From: Suicoccus acidiformans
GTDB lineage: Bacteria; Bacillota; Bacilli; Lactobacillales; Aerococcaceae
Direction: 5' to 3'
Assembly (NCBI RefSeq): GCF_003546865.1
Contig: NZ_CP023434.1
Location: 1,426,001-1,490,000, forward strand
DNA length: 64,000 nt
Each line of letters opens with the position of its first letter. Position 1 is the stretch's first letter. Position numbers and translations under genes: made by a program. The notes beneath the pieces are model-generated. The model was not told the DNA's origin. It made no database searches and saw nothing but the letters and a program-made list of their open reading frames with translations. Of the stretch, positions 10,634 through 20,660 are shown in pieces.

Positions 10634-11623
10634 CTACACATTGCTGGGAAAAGTAGTTTTTCCTTGTATAAATTCTACGGGAATTATTATTTTCTTAGGG
10701 ACGAAATGATCTTCTTCAATTTGTAACATCAATTGTTGGACAGATTCTTTAGCTATCGCATTCACATTCTGGCGAATACTAGACAAGAATGTAGGTGTCT
10801 GTTGTGAAGATTTTGAGCCGTCAAATCCAATTATCTGGATATCTTCTGGGACCTTGAGACCTCGGTTCGATAGTTCATCAATGAGCATCCATGCGTGAGT
10901 ATCAGTATCCGTAAATACACCGATTGATTGATCCATTTCTTGTAAATCATCAGCGAATTCACTCAAATAATCAGCTGTGCTATGTCGACGGCCCTTTTGG
11001 TAGTAGACTTTATAATTTAGTGAGTATTGCTCACAGTAATCTTGAAAACCTTTTAATCTATTTATTGTTTCATTCTCTATTTTTGAGCCTTGCCCGAAGT
11101 AAAAGAGCTCAGAAGAACCTGCATCTTGTAGCTTTTGGGCAGCAATTTCTCCTCCCTTATAGTTATCACTTGTGATAAAGGTACTATGCTTAGAGAAAGA
11201 TCGATCAATACTAATGACTGGCAACTCGTCCGGCACATGCTCGTCAACGTTGCTGTATGTAATCGCAATGATGCCATCCACTTTATTCTGTCTAGCCATC
11301 GTGATAAATTTTAATTCTTTGTCTAAGTCATTCTTAGTATTACAAATAATTAATTTTGTATCATATTCTTCTAGATACTTTTCTATGTAATAAGTTAGTT
11401 CACTATAGAACGGATCCCATACAGTCGGTATGATTAATACAACAGAGAATGTACGGTTCGTCTTCAAGCCTTGTGCGTAAATATTGGGTTCATAATTTAA
11501 CGCATCAATTGCATTCTGAATGAGTTCAGCCGTAGTATCTTTTACTTTGTGACCATTAATATATTTAGACACACTACCTACTGAAACATTTGCTAATTTC
11601 GCTACATCTTTTATCGTCGCCAA
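10634..11623 (-). CDS. scrR: LacI-family sucrose operon repressor
   Basis: 329 residues with an N-terminal LacI helix-turn-helix (TIKDVAKLANVSVGSVSKYI) and a periplasmic-binding-like sensor domain (IIGFDGS, PVEFIQGKTT). The start is TTG at 11623, with GGGG about 8 nt upstream. It is third in an operon after a sucrose EIIBC gene and a GH32 hydrolase gene, so it probably senses a sucrose-derived sugar. Its likely operator is the palindrome at 14637-14650. It is a distant paralogue of the regulator at 19169-20155. Confidence 0.85.
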   Translation of the reverse strand: MATIKDVAKLANVSVGSVSKYINGHKVKDTTAELIQNAIDALNYEPNIYAQGLKTNRTFSVVLIIPTVWDPFYSELTYYIEKYLEEYDTKLIICNTKNDLDKELKFITMARQNKVDGIIAITYSNVDEHVPDELPVISIDRSFSKHSTFITSDNYKGGEIAAQKLQDAGSSELFYFGQGSKIENETINRLKGFQDYCEQYSLNYKVYYQKGRRHSTADYLSEFADDLQEMDQSIGVFTDTDTHAWMLIDELSNRGLKVPEDIQIIGFDGSKSSQQTPTFLSSIRQNVNAIAKESVQQLMLQIEEDHFVPKKIIIPVEFIQGKTTFPSNV

Positions 11624-11699
11624 AATTAATACCCCTTTTGACTTTTATTTCTGATTATATGCTAAAAGAGGTATTGTTTTCAATACCCCTTAAGCTATT

Positions 11700-13166
11700 T
11701 TATAATTCCCAAAGACTATATTCAATGAATGCGTGACCATTTTCAACAAAGATTTCAAAATCATTGCTACCTGGTTTATTGTAAATCCGACTAGAAAATA
11801 CTTCTTGTCCATCATTTACAAATATTTCAACAGAAGATTCGTCTAAGAACAAGTGTAGCCTCAACTCATTGCCACTAAAGTTGCATTTGCGTTTATCACC
11901 ATATTCTTTATTAATTACCTTATGTGTCTTTGACCGATCAAGCACTAGTTTACGTTCAGCTAAATTATAGTAAAAGAGTACTTCTTCTTTAGCGGATTTA
12001 CGGAATTTAATACCGACCTTATTGGCGTCAATTTCTGTAAAGTTTACTTTAGCCTCATAGCATCTTGGTAAAGTCATTGATGTAGAAGTTTTATTCAGCT
12101 TTGCTACTTCTACAAGGGTATGCTTTCTCAGAGCTTCTAGTTCTTGCACTGGATTTTGATAAAGTTTATTATCTCGTAACTCCAGTTCTCTTGGTATTGT
12201 TAAGCAATGAGCCCAGCCATCTTCTTCCGTGCCTGCAAGTACACCCGGCAAGCCAAACCATGCGATTAATATCCGTCGACCATCTGGTGTTTGAATCGTT
12301 TGCGGTGCATAGAATTCAAAGCCACGGTCGAATTCTTTAAATGCCTGATGCTTAAAAGTACCTTCTTTAAAATCAATTGGTTCACCTATAAGGTAACCAG
12401 ATTGGAATATATTGTTGAATTGATCACCCTCTACTTCCATTCCTTGAGGTGATATAACCAAGACTCCCTGACCTTCTAATTCGAAATAATCTGGACACTC
12501 CCACATGTAACCCTCATTTTCGCTTTTGATTGTTTGGATTTCTCCACGAAATTTCCATTTTTTTAAATCCTCAGATTCATAATATACTACTCGACCTTGA
12601 TGTTTTTCTGTTTCCGCACCGATTAAGCAAATATATTTATCTCCTGATTTAAACACTTTAGGATCTCGATAGTTATCAGTATATCCTTCTTCAGAATCAA
12701 TAATTAAAGGGTCAGAATGCTTCTCAATATTTCCGTCTTTGTCCATAATTGCTAAACATTGATATGGGATACGCATCCAATCTTCAGTTCGCGTATTACC
12801 CGTATAGAAAAGTAATAGTTTATCTTCTAATGGAAGGCCAGTACCAGAGAAAACACCATGACTATCGTACTTTGTGTCAGGTCGCATTCCAATACCTACA
12901 TTCTCCCAATGAACTAAGTCCTTAGATTGGACATGATACCAATATTTCACACCATGAACAGGTCCTAATGGATACCACTGGTAAAATAAATGATACTCGC
13001 CATCAAAGTAACTAAAACCATTTGGATCATTTAATAATCCTGAAATTGGTTGAATGTGAAAGGTCTGCCGATATTGAGAAGCACTTACGGTATTCAGTAA
13101 ATCTTGATATTCAGCTTGGTCAGCCTCTTCAAGACGACGATAACGCTGTCCTCTTGTCCATTCCAT
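11700..13166 (-). CDS. scrB: GH32 sucrose-6-phosphate hydrolase (copy 1)
   Basis: 488 residues, normal family length. The GH32 signatures are all visible: LNDPNGF with the nucleophile Asp near residue 46, FSGTG, YRDPKVF (transition-state stabiliser) and MWECPDYFE with the acid/base Glu near 223. The C-terminal beta-sandwich includes SSVEIFVNDG. There is no signal peptide, so it acts inside the cell on sucrose-6-phosphate, giving glucose-6-phosphate and fructose. It starts 4 nt after the scrA stop and is translationally close-coupled to it. The enzyme looks intact although the upstream permease gene is interrupted. Confidence 0.9.
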   Translation of the reverse strand: MEWTRGQRYRRLEEADQAEYQDLLNTVSASQYRQTFHIQPISGLLNDPNGFSYFDGEYHLFYQWYPLGPVHGVKYWYHVQSKDLVHWENVGIGMRPDTKYDSHGVFSGTGLPLEDKLLLFYTGNTRTEDWMRIPYQCLAIMDKDGNIEKHSDPLIIDSEEGYTDNYRDPKVFKSGDKYICLIGAETEKHQGRVVYYESEDLKKWKFRGEIQTIKSENEGYMWECPDYFELEGQGVLVISPQGMEVEGDQFNNIFQSGYLIGEPIDFKEGTFKHQAFKEFDRGFEFYAPQTIQTPDGRRILIAWFGLPGVLAGTEEDGWAHCLTIPRELELRDNKLYQNPVQELEALRKHTLVEVAKLNKTSTSMTLPRCYEAKVNFTEIDANKVGIKFRKSAKEEVLFYYNLAERKLVLDRSKTHKVINKEYGDKRKCNFSGNELRLHLFLDESSVEIFVNDGQEVFSSRIYNKPGSNDFEIFVENGHAFIEYSLWEL

Positions 13167-13169
13167 GCG

Positions 13170-14612
13170 TTATCCCTCCACTTGATTCTTATTCCACGCC
13201 ATTCGATGAAGAATTGATGTAGCAAGGAATGTAACGATAAAGCCAATAGTGATTGACACCATAAACTGTCCAGTAGATTCTGGTCGCATGACTATGACAC
13301 CAGGAATACCGGCAGGTCCTTGCGATACTGATAATACTTTCATAGCAGTAGCATAGCCTGACCCTACTGCAGAACCGATTAAAGCTGCAATAAATGGTTA
13401 TCTATATCTTAAGTTGATACCAAATAGAGCAGGTTCAGTAATACCTAGTAAAGCCGAAAGGCCTGAAGCTGGTGCGATACTTCTAACTTTCTCATCATGC
13501 TTCATCAGGAAGAACATGGCTAGGGCAGCCGCCCCTTGACATACATTTGATACGGATACAACCGCAAATGTTGGTGAACCACCTAGAGTTTCTATATTTG
13601 CTAAAATTTGTATTTCCGTAGCCGCTAAACTATGATGCATTCCCGTAATTACGAGTATCGGATAAATAACGCCATAAATTGCGCCACCTATTGCACCTAA
13701 GTCATTGAACAACCAAAGCACAACATTGGTCATCCAATCCCCTACAGTTCTTAATAAAGGTCCAATGACTGTAAAAGTTAAGAAAGCGGTCACTAATACA
13801 GAAACAAGCGGCGTTACAATAATATCTAGAATATTTGGCACTACTTTTCGTAGGTTCTTTTCAATCAGTGAAAGAATATAAGTTGAACCAATCACAGGTA
13901 ATACTGTACCTTGATACCCTACTTTTGCTACACTTAATTCTAAAATATTCCAATAAGGCACTGAATCTGTTGCAACAGCTTCACCATAACCATACCCATT
14001 CAGTAACTCTGGATGAACCATAATCGCTCCAATAACGGCACCCAAAACCGGTGTTGCTCCGAATATATTAGCTGATGAGTAGCCTATTAGAATCGGTAAG
14101 AAGGTAAATGCCGCATTAGAGAATAGATTTAGCATATTTGCTAAATCAGCTATTTGAGGATATAAATCAATGACAGATTGTCCAGCAACGAATAAACCTT
14201 CAGCTGTAAGAACATTGTTCAGACCCATCATCAAACCTGATGCTACTAAGGCAGGCAAGATCGGCACAAAAACATCTGCAAGATTTTTTACAATTTTTTG
14301 TACAGGATTTAAGTTATCTTCAGCCGCCTTCTTGACATCATCTTTATTAGCTTCTTCAATACCAGTAATGTCCTTAAATTCATTATAAACCCCATTAACA
14401 ACACCAGTTCCTAGTATAATTTGAAACTGACCTGCATTATTGAAATGACCTTTCACCAGATCAATTGCTTCTAAATGATTCGTATCAATAGCTTTCTCAT
14501 TATTTAGCACAAGTCGTAACCTTGTAGCACAATGCGTCGCCGTACGAATATTATCCTTGCCACCAAGAGCCTCCACAATTTCGGCTGCTGTTTGTCTATA
14601 ATTATTCTCCAT
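13170..14612 (-). pseudogene. scrA: PTS sucrose EIIBC, interrupted by an in-frame TAA
   Basis: The N-terminal EIIB domain (phospho-Cys in THCATRLRL) and most of EIIC are intact from 14612. After NLRYR there is a TAA at 13398-13400, where family members carry Tyr before PF. The same frame then continues (PFIAALIGSAVGSGYATAMK) to a natural stop at 13170-13172, next to scrB. One base change (TAC to TAA) explains it. Truncation removes about 75 residues of EIIC, so transport is probably lost; readthrough or a sequencing error is the alternative. The full product would be 480 residues with no EIIA domain. Confidence 0.8.
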
Positions 14613-14636
14613 AATCTTTTCCCCTTAATTTTATAA

Positions 14637-14685
14637 ATGAAACGTTTCATATATGTATGAAAAAACGCTTTCCTTTTGTTGTCAA
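14637..14685 (-). promoter_or_regulatory. Promoter and LacI-type operator of the first sucrose operon
   Basis: The perfect palindrome ATGAAACGTTTCAT (14637-14650) lies downstream of TTGACA (minus, 14680-14685); the -10 is around TCATAC/TACATA. A half-site ATGAAACGTTAT occurs further upstream near 14737. This arrangement suits repression by the scrR at 10634-11623. Confidence 0.55.
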
Positions 14686-14789
14686 GCTTTATTTGTATTT
14701 TCCATATAATTATAAGCAGATAATAGGTGTGAAATATGAAACGTTATATTTTCAATCATTACTTAAATACTTTTCAAATTTTATATTCC

Positions 14790-14829
14790 AAAAAAAGCTT
14801 CCTTTAAGAAATCTCTTAAAAGGAAGCTC
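14790..14829 (-). terminator. Terminator of the second sucrose operon
   Basis: Minus strand GAGCTTCCTTTTAAGAG, loop, CTTAAAGGAAGCTTTTTTT. It sits just after scrK. Confidence 0.9.
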
Positions 14830-14845
14830 CTATAAACTTATATAT

Positions 14846-15712
14846 CTAAACAGTCGCCAATTCTTTCGCCATCAATAAGTTTCCTAAAGTCGCCGCATCG
14901 TCTTCCAATTTCGGCAACACAATATACTCATCTAAGTCAGGGACCTGTAAATATTCATTCAATATTTCAGCAAAGGCCACTTTCACCTTATCAAGTAAAC
15001 CAGGTACTTTCATGACCCCACCACCTAAAATCACAATATTAGGTGATAAATAAAGCGTCGCATTGTAAACACTTTGAGCAATATAATATGCTTCTATCTC
15101 CCAATAAGGATGATCAGATCCTAAGGTTTCAGCCCGCACACCAAGTCTGTCTTCAATCGCCACACCAGACGCCATACCTTCAATGCAATCACCGTGGAAT
15201 GGACAATAGCCCGCGTAATCATCATCTAGATGACGCCGTACAAGGGCATGGCCCATTTCCGGATGTGAATGACCTTGTGTGAAGCGTCCCTTATAAATAG
15301 ACCCTCCACCGAAACCAGTGCCGACGGTGTAATAGAGAACATGGTCTAAGTCCACCCCAGCACCGAGCTTAGCTTCGCCGTATACCGATGAATTCACATC
15401 TGTCGTCCACATCATAGGTACGTCTAAGTACTTCTTCATCGCGCCAATAAAATCGAAATCAACCCAATGCGTCTTTGGTGTCTTGGTAATATAACCATAA
15501 GTTGCTGAATCTTCCTGAATATCAATCGGACCAAAAGAGCCAATACCAAAGGCTTTGATTTCATCTTTATATTGGTCGAAGAACGCGAAGACATGATTCA
15601 TGGTTTCTTCCGGGGTTGTTGTTGGAAATGACACCCGTTCGATTATTTCCAAGTCGCTATTGCCTACAGCACAGACAAATTTTGTGCCTCCTGCTTCAAT
15701 TGATGCGTACAT
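14846..15712 (-). CDS. scrK: Fructokinase, ROK family
   Basis: 288 residues. The N-terminus has the phosphate-binding motif IEAGGTKFVCAVG. The ROK zinc site is visible (HPEMGHALV… and GYCPFHGDCIEG), typical of fructokinases in sucrose operons. It phosphorylates the fructose released from sucrose-6-phosphate to fructose-6-phosphate. It follows scrB by about 55 nt and closes the scrA-scrB-scrK transcript. AGGAGG lies 6 nt before the ATG. The motif set leaves little doubt on the family; sugar specificity is inferred from the operon. Confidence 0.92.
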   Translation of the reverse strand: MYASIEAGGTKFVCAVGNSDLEIIERVSFPTTTPEETMNHVFAFFDQYKDEIKAFGIGSFGPIDIQEDSATYGYITKTPKTHWVDFDFIGAMKKYLDVPMMWTTDVNSSVYGEAKLGAGVDLDHVLYYTVGTGFGGGSIYKGRFTQGHSHPEMGHALVRRHLDDDYAGYCPFHGDCIEGMASGVAIEDRLGVRAETLGSDHPYWEIEAYYIAQSVYNATLYLSPNIVILGGGVMKVPGLLDKVKVAFAEILNEYLQVPDLDEYIVLPKLEDDAATLGNLLMAKELATV

Positions 15713-15766
15713 TTTTACCCTCCTAATAGTGTTGCAATTGTGAAATAGATTTTTTCTGTGTAATAG

Positions 15767-17170
15767 TTAGGTCTCAGATAATGGCCAATACGTGGCCTTT
15801 ACTTCTTGGTCAGCTTCTATGCGAATACTTAAATCGCTACGTGTTGGATAAATTCGTGTCGTTAACACATATTCTCCGTCATTAATGAATATCTCAAGTG
15901 ATGAATAATCGCCAAACACTTGAATGCGATTTATCGCTGGAATCTTCACTTGTCGCTTTTTGCGCCCAAAGCCACTTACACCATGCCTAAGTGTCAGAAT
16001 CTCACCGTCATAAGTTAGCTGGCTATCTTGGGATAGTTCAAGTTGTAAAACTTGAAGGTTTTCCCCTGCGATATTCAGCTCATAAAGTGCGCTTCTCTCG
16101 TATGATTTATCGGTCTCCAGGTTAACCGCATCACCTCTTAAGGCTTGGTATTCTTCGATTGGTTTTTGATAAAGTTTGTGATTTCTCACTTCGATTTCTC
16201 GCGGTAAAGCTAAGCAATGTTGCCAGCCATAACTGATGGTAGGATTAGTATATTCCGGTTCAATATCTGGCATTCCCATCCAACCAATTAGAATATGTCG
16301 GCCTTTAGCATCTTTGAAAGTTTGCGGTGCATAGAAATCAAAGCCATAATCCAGCTCTTGGAAATCCTCCGTGGGAAGAAATCTACCCATATCCCAATCA
16401 ACATTACCAATCAAGTAGCCTGCACTATATGGATTCTGGAAGCTAAAGTGATCTCCTATTACACCTTGAGGTGAGAAGATGAGTACGCTATGTTCCCCAT
16501 GATCTGAATAATCAGGGCATTCCCACATAAATCCTTGGTCTTCATCACCAGCTAAGAAATCACCTAAGAAGGTCCAATTATCTAAATCTTGTGATTCGTA
16601 CAAAATAATGGCGCCCTTATTATCATCGGTCCGTGCCCCAAGTAGCATATAGAATTTATCGTTCTGACTGAAAACATTCGGATCACGGATGTGATCCGAG
16701 TATCCTGGTGGAAAATCTTCGTGAGCGATGACAACTTCTCGTGATTGAATTTCAAAGCCATCAGGGCTAACGACATGGACCACATTCTGTTCGCGCCCAC
16801 TGTAAATATAATCATAATGGCCTGGTTTTTTGACATTGCCAGTATAGAAGAAATGCAATTGGCCATCGACTTCAATGGCGCTACCGGAGTAGACACCATC
16901 TTGATCGAAAGGTTGATCCGGTGAAAGAAAGATGACTTCTTCTTGGAAATGGACTAAATCCTCGGAAGTTTTATGGCCCCAGTGGGTTGCGCCCCCGGTT
17001 GCTTTATAGGGTTCATATTGATGATAAATATGATACGTATCTTGGAAATAAGCTAAGCCATTGGGATCATTTAGCCAACCCGTTTGAGGCATCATATGAT
17101 AGCCCTGTCGCCACTGCTTATCTTCCTGGACTTGTGCTTTCATTTGCTTAATACTTGCTTTATCTAACAT
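15767..17170 (-). CDS. scrB: GH32 sucrose-6-phosphate hydrolase (copy 2)
   Basis: 467 residues with the GH32 motifs GWLNDPNGLAYF, YSGSA, IRDPNVF and MWECPDYS; the catalytic Asp and Glu are in place. No signal peptide. It starts 9 nt after the stop of the EIIBCA permease gene. It is only moderately similar to copy 1 at 11700-13166, so the two systems look independently acquired rather than recently duplicated. As the neighbouring permease is intact, this is the set likely to sustain sucrose growth. Confidence 0.92.
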   Translation of the reverse strand: MLDKASIKQMKAQVQEDKQWRQGYHMMPQTGWLNDPNGLAYFQDTYHIYHQYEPYKATGGATHWGHKTSEDLVHFQEEVIFLSPDQPFDQDGVYSGSAIEVDGQLHFFYTGNVKKPGHYDYIYSGREQNVVHVVSPDGFEIQSREVVIAHEDFPPGYSDHIRDPNVFSQNDKFYMLLGARTDDNKGAIILYESQDLDNWTFLGDFLAGDEDQGFMWECPDYSDHGEHSVLIFSPQGVIGDHFSFQNPYSAGYLIGNVDWDMGRFLPTEDFQELDYGFDFYAPQTFKDAKGRHILIGWMGMPDIEPEYTNPTISYGWQHCLALPREIEVRNHKLYQKPIEEYQALRGDAVNLETDKSYERSALYELNIAGENLQVLQLELSQDSQLTYDGEILTLRHGVSGFGRKKRQVKIPAINRIQVFGDYSSLEIFINDGEYVLTTRIYPTRSDLSIRIEADQEVKATYWPLSET

Positions 17171-17178
17171 ATGAATGC

Positions 17179-19059
17179 TTACTCCTCCACTTCGAATAAA
17201 GACTGACCATTAATCTTAGGTGTTACCTTGCTATAAGCTTGACCATTGGTCATCACAATCGGTGTAATCGTAGACTTCCCGGCTGCTTTAATTGCATCCA
17301 AATCAGCTTGCATTAAGGTTTGCCCTTTACTTACACGGTCCCCTTGGCGGACACGTACATCAAATGGGGTTCCGTTCAACTCGACCGTATCCAGCCCCAC
17401 ATGAATCAAGATTTCAATCCCTTCATCAGAGCGAAGGCCAATCGCATGTTTCGTATCTGCAACTAACATTACTTCACCGTCAAATGGGGCAACAACCTCG
17501 CCATTAGCAGGCTCAATCGCTACCGCTGGTCCCATTGCACCTGAAGCAAAGACAGGATCAGGAATTTCTGACATACTCAAACGTTGGCCTTCTAGAGGTG
17601 CGCCAATAATTACAGCATCAAGTGCTTCTCCACTAGCATAAACATTCTCATTCTCCTCCAGAATGCTTTCAACAACTTCCTCCTCACGATCATACACAGG
17701 TCGAATCGATTTCGCTTGCCCTCGAACGATTAAGAAAGCCGTAAGCATTGCCGCGGCAATAACTGCTAAATAACCTAGAAGTGAACTCATGCTATCCGTA
17801 TATAAAAGTAAGCCAGGAATAAAGGTAATCCCCATACCACTTGCGGACACATTCAAGAAGTAAGTCAAGAAGCCACCTATGACACCACCAATAACACCTG
17901 CAAATAATACATTCATCGATCTTAAGTTAACCCCGAATAAAAGAGGCTCCGTAATTCCGAATAGAGTTGAACTGGCTGAACCTAATAAGTTGGATTTCTT
18001 GACCTTGTCTTTGACAATCGTTGCTACCGCAAGTGCAGCACCAAATTGCCCAGCCATCGAAGCTGTCATTAGAGTATTCAACACATTACGTCCTGTATCA
18101 TCTAATAAGCTCAACTCGATAATCGAAAGCGAGTGATGCAAACCTGTGACAACTAATAATTGCTGTAAACCACCAAAGATCGCATAACCAATCCCGAATG
18201 GCGCATTAATCACTCGGACGATAAAGTTAATCACAATATCTTCTACCAAGGAAATAACTGGTCCTAAACCAAATAACATTACCAGAAGTGTCAGGGTAAT
18301 CGTTAAGAACGGTGTGACAATCAAATCCATCGCTTGAGGTACAAACTTACGGAATTGACGTTCTAGCCACGAAATTAACCAACCCGCAATAATCCCTGGG
18401 AAGATAGACCCTTGATAACCTTGAATATTAATTCCCAAAATATTTAAAGGCGTCGCATCGCCACTTGCTACTTGATAGGCATTCGGCAAGACTGGTGATA
18501 CCAACATGATTCCTACAGCAATCCCCAGAATTGGATTCCCACCAAACTTACGGGTTGCACTATAGGTAATAAATACAGGCAGAAAGGCAAAAGCCGTATC
18601 CGTCAGTACCGTAAAAAGACCCATCGCATCATCCGATAATTCCATACCCAGCTCTAATAAGAGACCTCTTATCCCCATTAACAGCCCAGTCGTTACTAAG
18701 ACCGGAATAAGTGGTAAGAGAATATCTGCCAAGACCCGTACCACCCGTTGCACCGGATTCATATTCGCATAAGCATCTTCTTTGACTGACTTCGATGTAT
18801 CAATATCCGCCGTGCCTAACTCATTCGCAAAAGCATTATACACTTCATTGACTTTACCGGTACCAAAGACAAATTGATGTTGCCCCGTCGAGAAAAAGTA
18901 ACCTTGCAATCCCGTAATATTCTCTGCCTTATCCTTATCTAGTAAGGAATCATCCTTAAGCACAATTCTTAAACGTGTCGCGCAATGCTCAAAATTCTTA
19001 ACATTGCTTCCCCCACCAATCGCATCCAGTAATTGACCCACAATTCTTTCGTTTTCCAT
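17179..19059 (-). CDS. scrA: PTS sucrose/beta-glucoside-family EIIBCA permease
   Basis: 626 residues in the order EIIB (phospho-Cys in EHCATRLRI near residue 26), EIIC (about residues 100-450) and EIIA (about 480-626; KHAIGL and LIHVGLDTVEL histidine motifs). The triple fusion is typical of sucrose or beta-glucoside permeases. Its operon partners scrB and scrK point to sucrose. It transports and phosphorylates sucrose to sucrose-6-phosphate. The gene has AGAGGG before its ATG and a promoter with operators in the 109-bp gap to scrR. Confidence 0.92.
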   Translation of the reverse strand: MENERIVGQLLDAIGGGSNVKNFEHCATRLRIVLKDDSLLDKDKAENITGLQGYFFSTGQHQFVFGTGKVNEVYNAFANELGTADIDTSKSVKEDAYANMNPVQRVVRVLADILLPLIPVLVTTGLLMGIRGLLLELGMELSDDAMGLFTVLTDTAFAFLPVFITYSATRKFGGNPILGIAVGIMLVSPVLPNAYQVASGDATPLNILGINIQGYQGSIFPGIIAGWLISWLERQFRKFVPQAMDLIVTPFLTITLTLLVMLFGLGPVISLVEDIVINFIVRVINAPFGIGYAIFGGLQQLLVVTGLHHSLSIIELSLLDDTGRNVLNTLMTASMAGQFGAALAVATIVKDKVKKSNLLGSASSTLFGITEPLLFGVNLRSMNVLFAGVIGGVIGGFLTYFLNVSASGMGITFIPGLLLYTDSMSSLLGYLAVIAAAMLTAFLIVRGQAKSIRPVYDREEEVVESILEENENVYASGEALDAVIIGAPLEGQRLSMSEIPDPVFASGAMGPAVAIEPANGEVVAPFDGEVMLVADTKHAIGLRSDEGIEILIHVGLDTVELNGTPFDVRVRQGDRVSKGQTLMQADLDAIKAAGKSTITPIVMTNGQAYSKVTPKINGQSLFEVEE

Positions 19060-19081
19060 CAGTTTCCCTCTTTTCTTTTAT

Positions 19082-19135
19082 TGTAAACGTTTGCCGGTAC
19101 CGGTTCCAGTATAGCACAATTTATCCCCCAAGCAA
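19082..19135 (-). promoter_or_regulatory. Promoter, ScrR-type operator and cre-like site of the second sucrose operon
   Basis: Minus strand TTGCTT (19130-19135), 16-nt spacer, TATACT (19108-19113). Just downstream are the palindrome CCGGTACCGG (19094-19103) and a cre-like TGTAAACGTTTGCC (plus strand, 19082-19095). A repressor at either would block the start of transcription. Confidence 0.65.
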
Positions 19136-19169
19136 ATAAAAAACACAAACTATTATTTAAGTTTGTGCT
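19136..19169 (-). terminator. Terminator of scrR (copy 2)
   Basis: Minus strand GCACAAAC, AT-rich loop, GTTTGTG, then TTTTTT. It insulates scrR from the scrA promoter. Confidence 0.75.
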
Positions 19170-20155
19170 TAACTCTTCTTGGGTCCAGTGCTTTTGCCTT
19201 GTAAAAGCTCTACACCCAGTGTTATTTGTTTCAGCTCTTCCGTTTGATCTTCAATGCCCTCCAAGAGGCTCTGCATAGCAACTTGCCCTGCCTCTTTAAA
19301 AGGATATTTCACCGTTGTCAAATTCGGATGAACAAACTGTCCATCATTATAACCGCCAAAGCCACTCAAGGATAACTGGCTAGGTACCTCAATCTCCAGT
19401 TCAATAGCAGCTTTCAGGAAAGATATTGCCATGCGGTCCGTTGCACACGCGATGTAAGTCGCCGTTATATCAGGTAATATTTGGTGGGCCAAGCGATAGT
19501 TATCCAAGCGATCGAAACTCGACGAGATAACTTGGTACTTAACCGGATATTGCTCTACCCAATCAATAAAGCCGTGTGCCCTCACTTTACCGACCGCTTC
19601 ATCCTCTTCGGATGGATTAATATAAAGTAAATCTTTATGGCCTAAATCAATCGCATGTTGCGCAATGAGTTTCCCTGCTTGATAGTCATCATAGGTTGTA
19701 TAATTGAATCGTTCAAAACTTTGTCCTAGTATCATAATCTTAGCCTTAGTTTTCGAGACAATATCAAGCAAAGCTGGGTGGAACTTCTGAGAGAAAAGAA
19801 TAATCCCAGCCACATTCTGCCGGTCAAGGGTCTGAATATGTTCCATCTCTTGCTGGAGATTTTGATTTGAATTGAGAATTAGTAAGTTGTAGCCCTCCTT
19901 CATCGCCACTTCGTCAATACCAGCTAGAACTTCTGAAGTTGAGCTCGAATTAAAGCGTGGTATTATCACACCTATGAGTTGACTAGATGTCGCCTTAAGG
20001 CTGCGGGCCAAGGCATTAGGTTCATAGCCAGTTTCAGCAATAACCTGTTCAATTTTCTTAGCAGTCTTTTCACTTACTTGACCATTGTTTAAATAGCGTG
20101 AAACGGTACTCTTAGAAACTTGGGCCAGTTGGGCAATGTCTTTTAGTGTTGTCAT
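19169..20155 (-). CDS. scrR: LacI-family sucrose operon repressor
   Basis: 328 residues. The LacI helix-turn-helix (LKDIAQLAQVSKSTVSRYLN) and hinge are at the N-terminus. The sugar-sensing domain ends with LGVELLQGKSTG. It is transcribed toward scrA in the same direction but separated from it by a terminator and a new promoter. It should bind the CCGGTACCGG palindrome at 19094-19103. Ribosome site GAGG, ATG start at 20155. Confidence 0.88.
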   Translation of the reverse strand: MTTLKDIAQLAQVSKSTVSRYLNNGQVSEKTAKKIEQVIAETGYEPNALARSLKATSSQLIGVIIPRFNSSSTSEVLAGIDEVAMKEGYNLLILNSNQNLQQEMEHIQTLDRQNVAGIILFSQKFHPALLDIVSKTKAKIMILGQSFERFNYTTYDDYQAGKLIAQHAIDLGHKDLLYINPSEEDEAVGKVRAHGFIDWVEQYPVKYQVISSSFDRLDNYRLAHQILPDITATYIACATDRMAISFLKAAIELEIEVPSQLSLSGFGGYNDGQFVHPNLTTVKYPFKEAGQVAMQSLLEGIEDQTEELKQITLGVELLQGKSTGPKKS

Positions 20156-20660
20156 TGGGTTACCTCGTCTTAAATTATTGTCAACAGAAACAGTGAATTT
20201 GATAAACTTCCTATCAACTTTTTAGTTAGATCTATGTAAAAAAGCAGAACACACTTCGGGATACCATCATCAATTGAATTTATGCTCTTGATGATTTTAT
20301 TATGAGGTAAGAATTCGACGCAGATGTCTCTAAACGTCTTCGCTACAGCAATATAGAGCATTTCATAACTAGTGGAAGCAGCAATTGTGCGACTCTACTG
20401 GTCATACAATATAGACCACTTTCTTTTGCCTTCTTGGGTACAATCAGAACATAAGGAAAGCAAGCACCCCACGAAGGTATGTGGACATCTGAAGATTTAA
20501 GCTCTCCCCATTGATACGTCATTATTCTGATCCTTTAACGATTGATGTTCCTTTAGACATATTCAAGACTGAGAGATTTTTGCCGTGCCTTTAATCTAGC
20601 TTGTTCAATTTTCAGCGCATTTTGTTGCAGTTCTTTCTCAGGAATTTGCTCCCTGAATTG
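20156..20660. other. Intergenic stretch without an intact gene
   Basis: No convincing reading frame. On the minus strand there are short open stretches (IPEKELQQNALKIEQARLK near 20560-20650; YQWGELKSSDVHIPSWG near 20440-20510) cut by stops. They look like the wreck of one or more genes that I do not recognise. The region ends at the IS30 derivative. Confidence 0.4.

Noticed and set aside
10924-11390. Plus-strand open frames inside scrR and the sucrose genes
   Set aside because: They are antisense shadows of well-supported genes, with no start signals.
13398-13400. Treating the TAA in scrA as the natural end of a shorter permease
   Set aside because: Homologous EIIC sequence continues in the same frame for 75 codons right up to the scrB start, so the stop is secondary.
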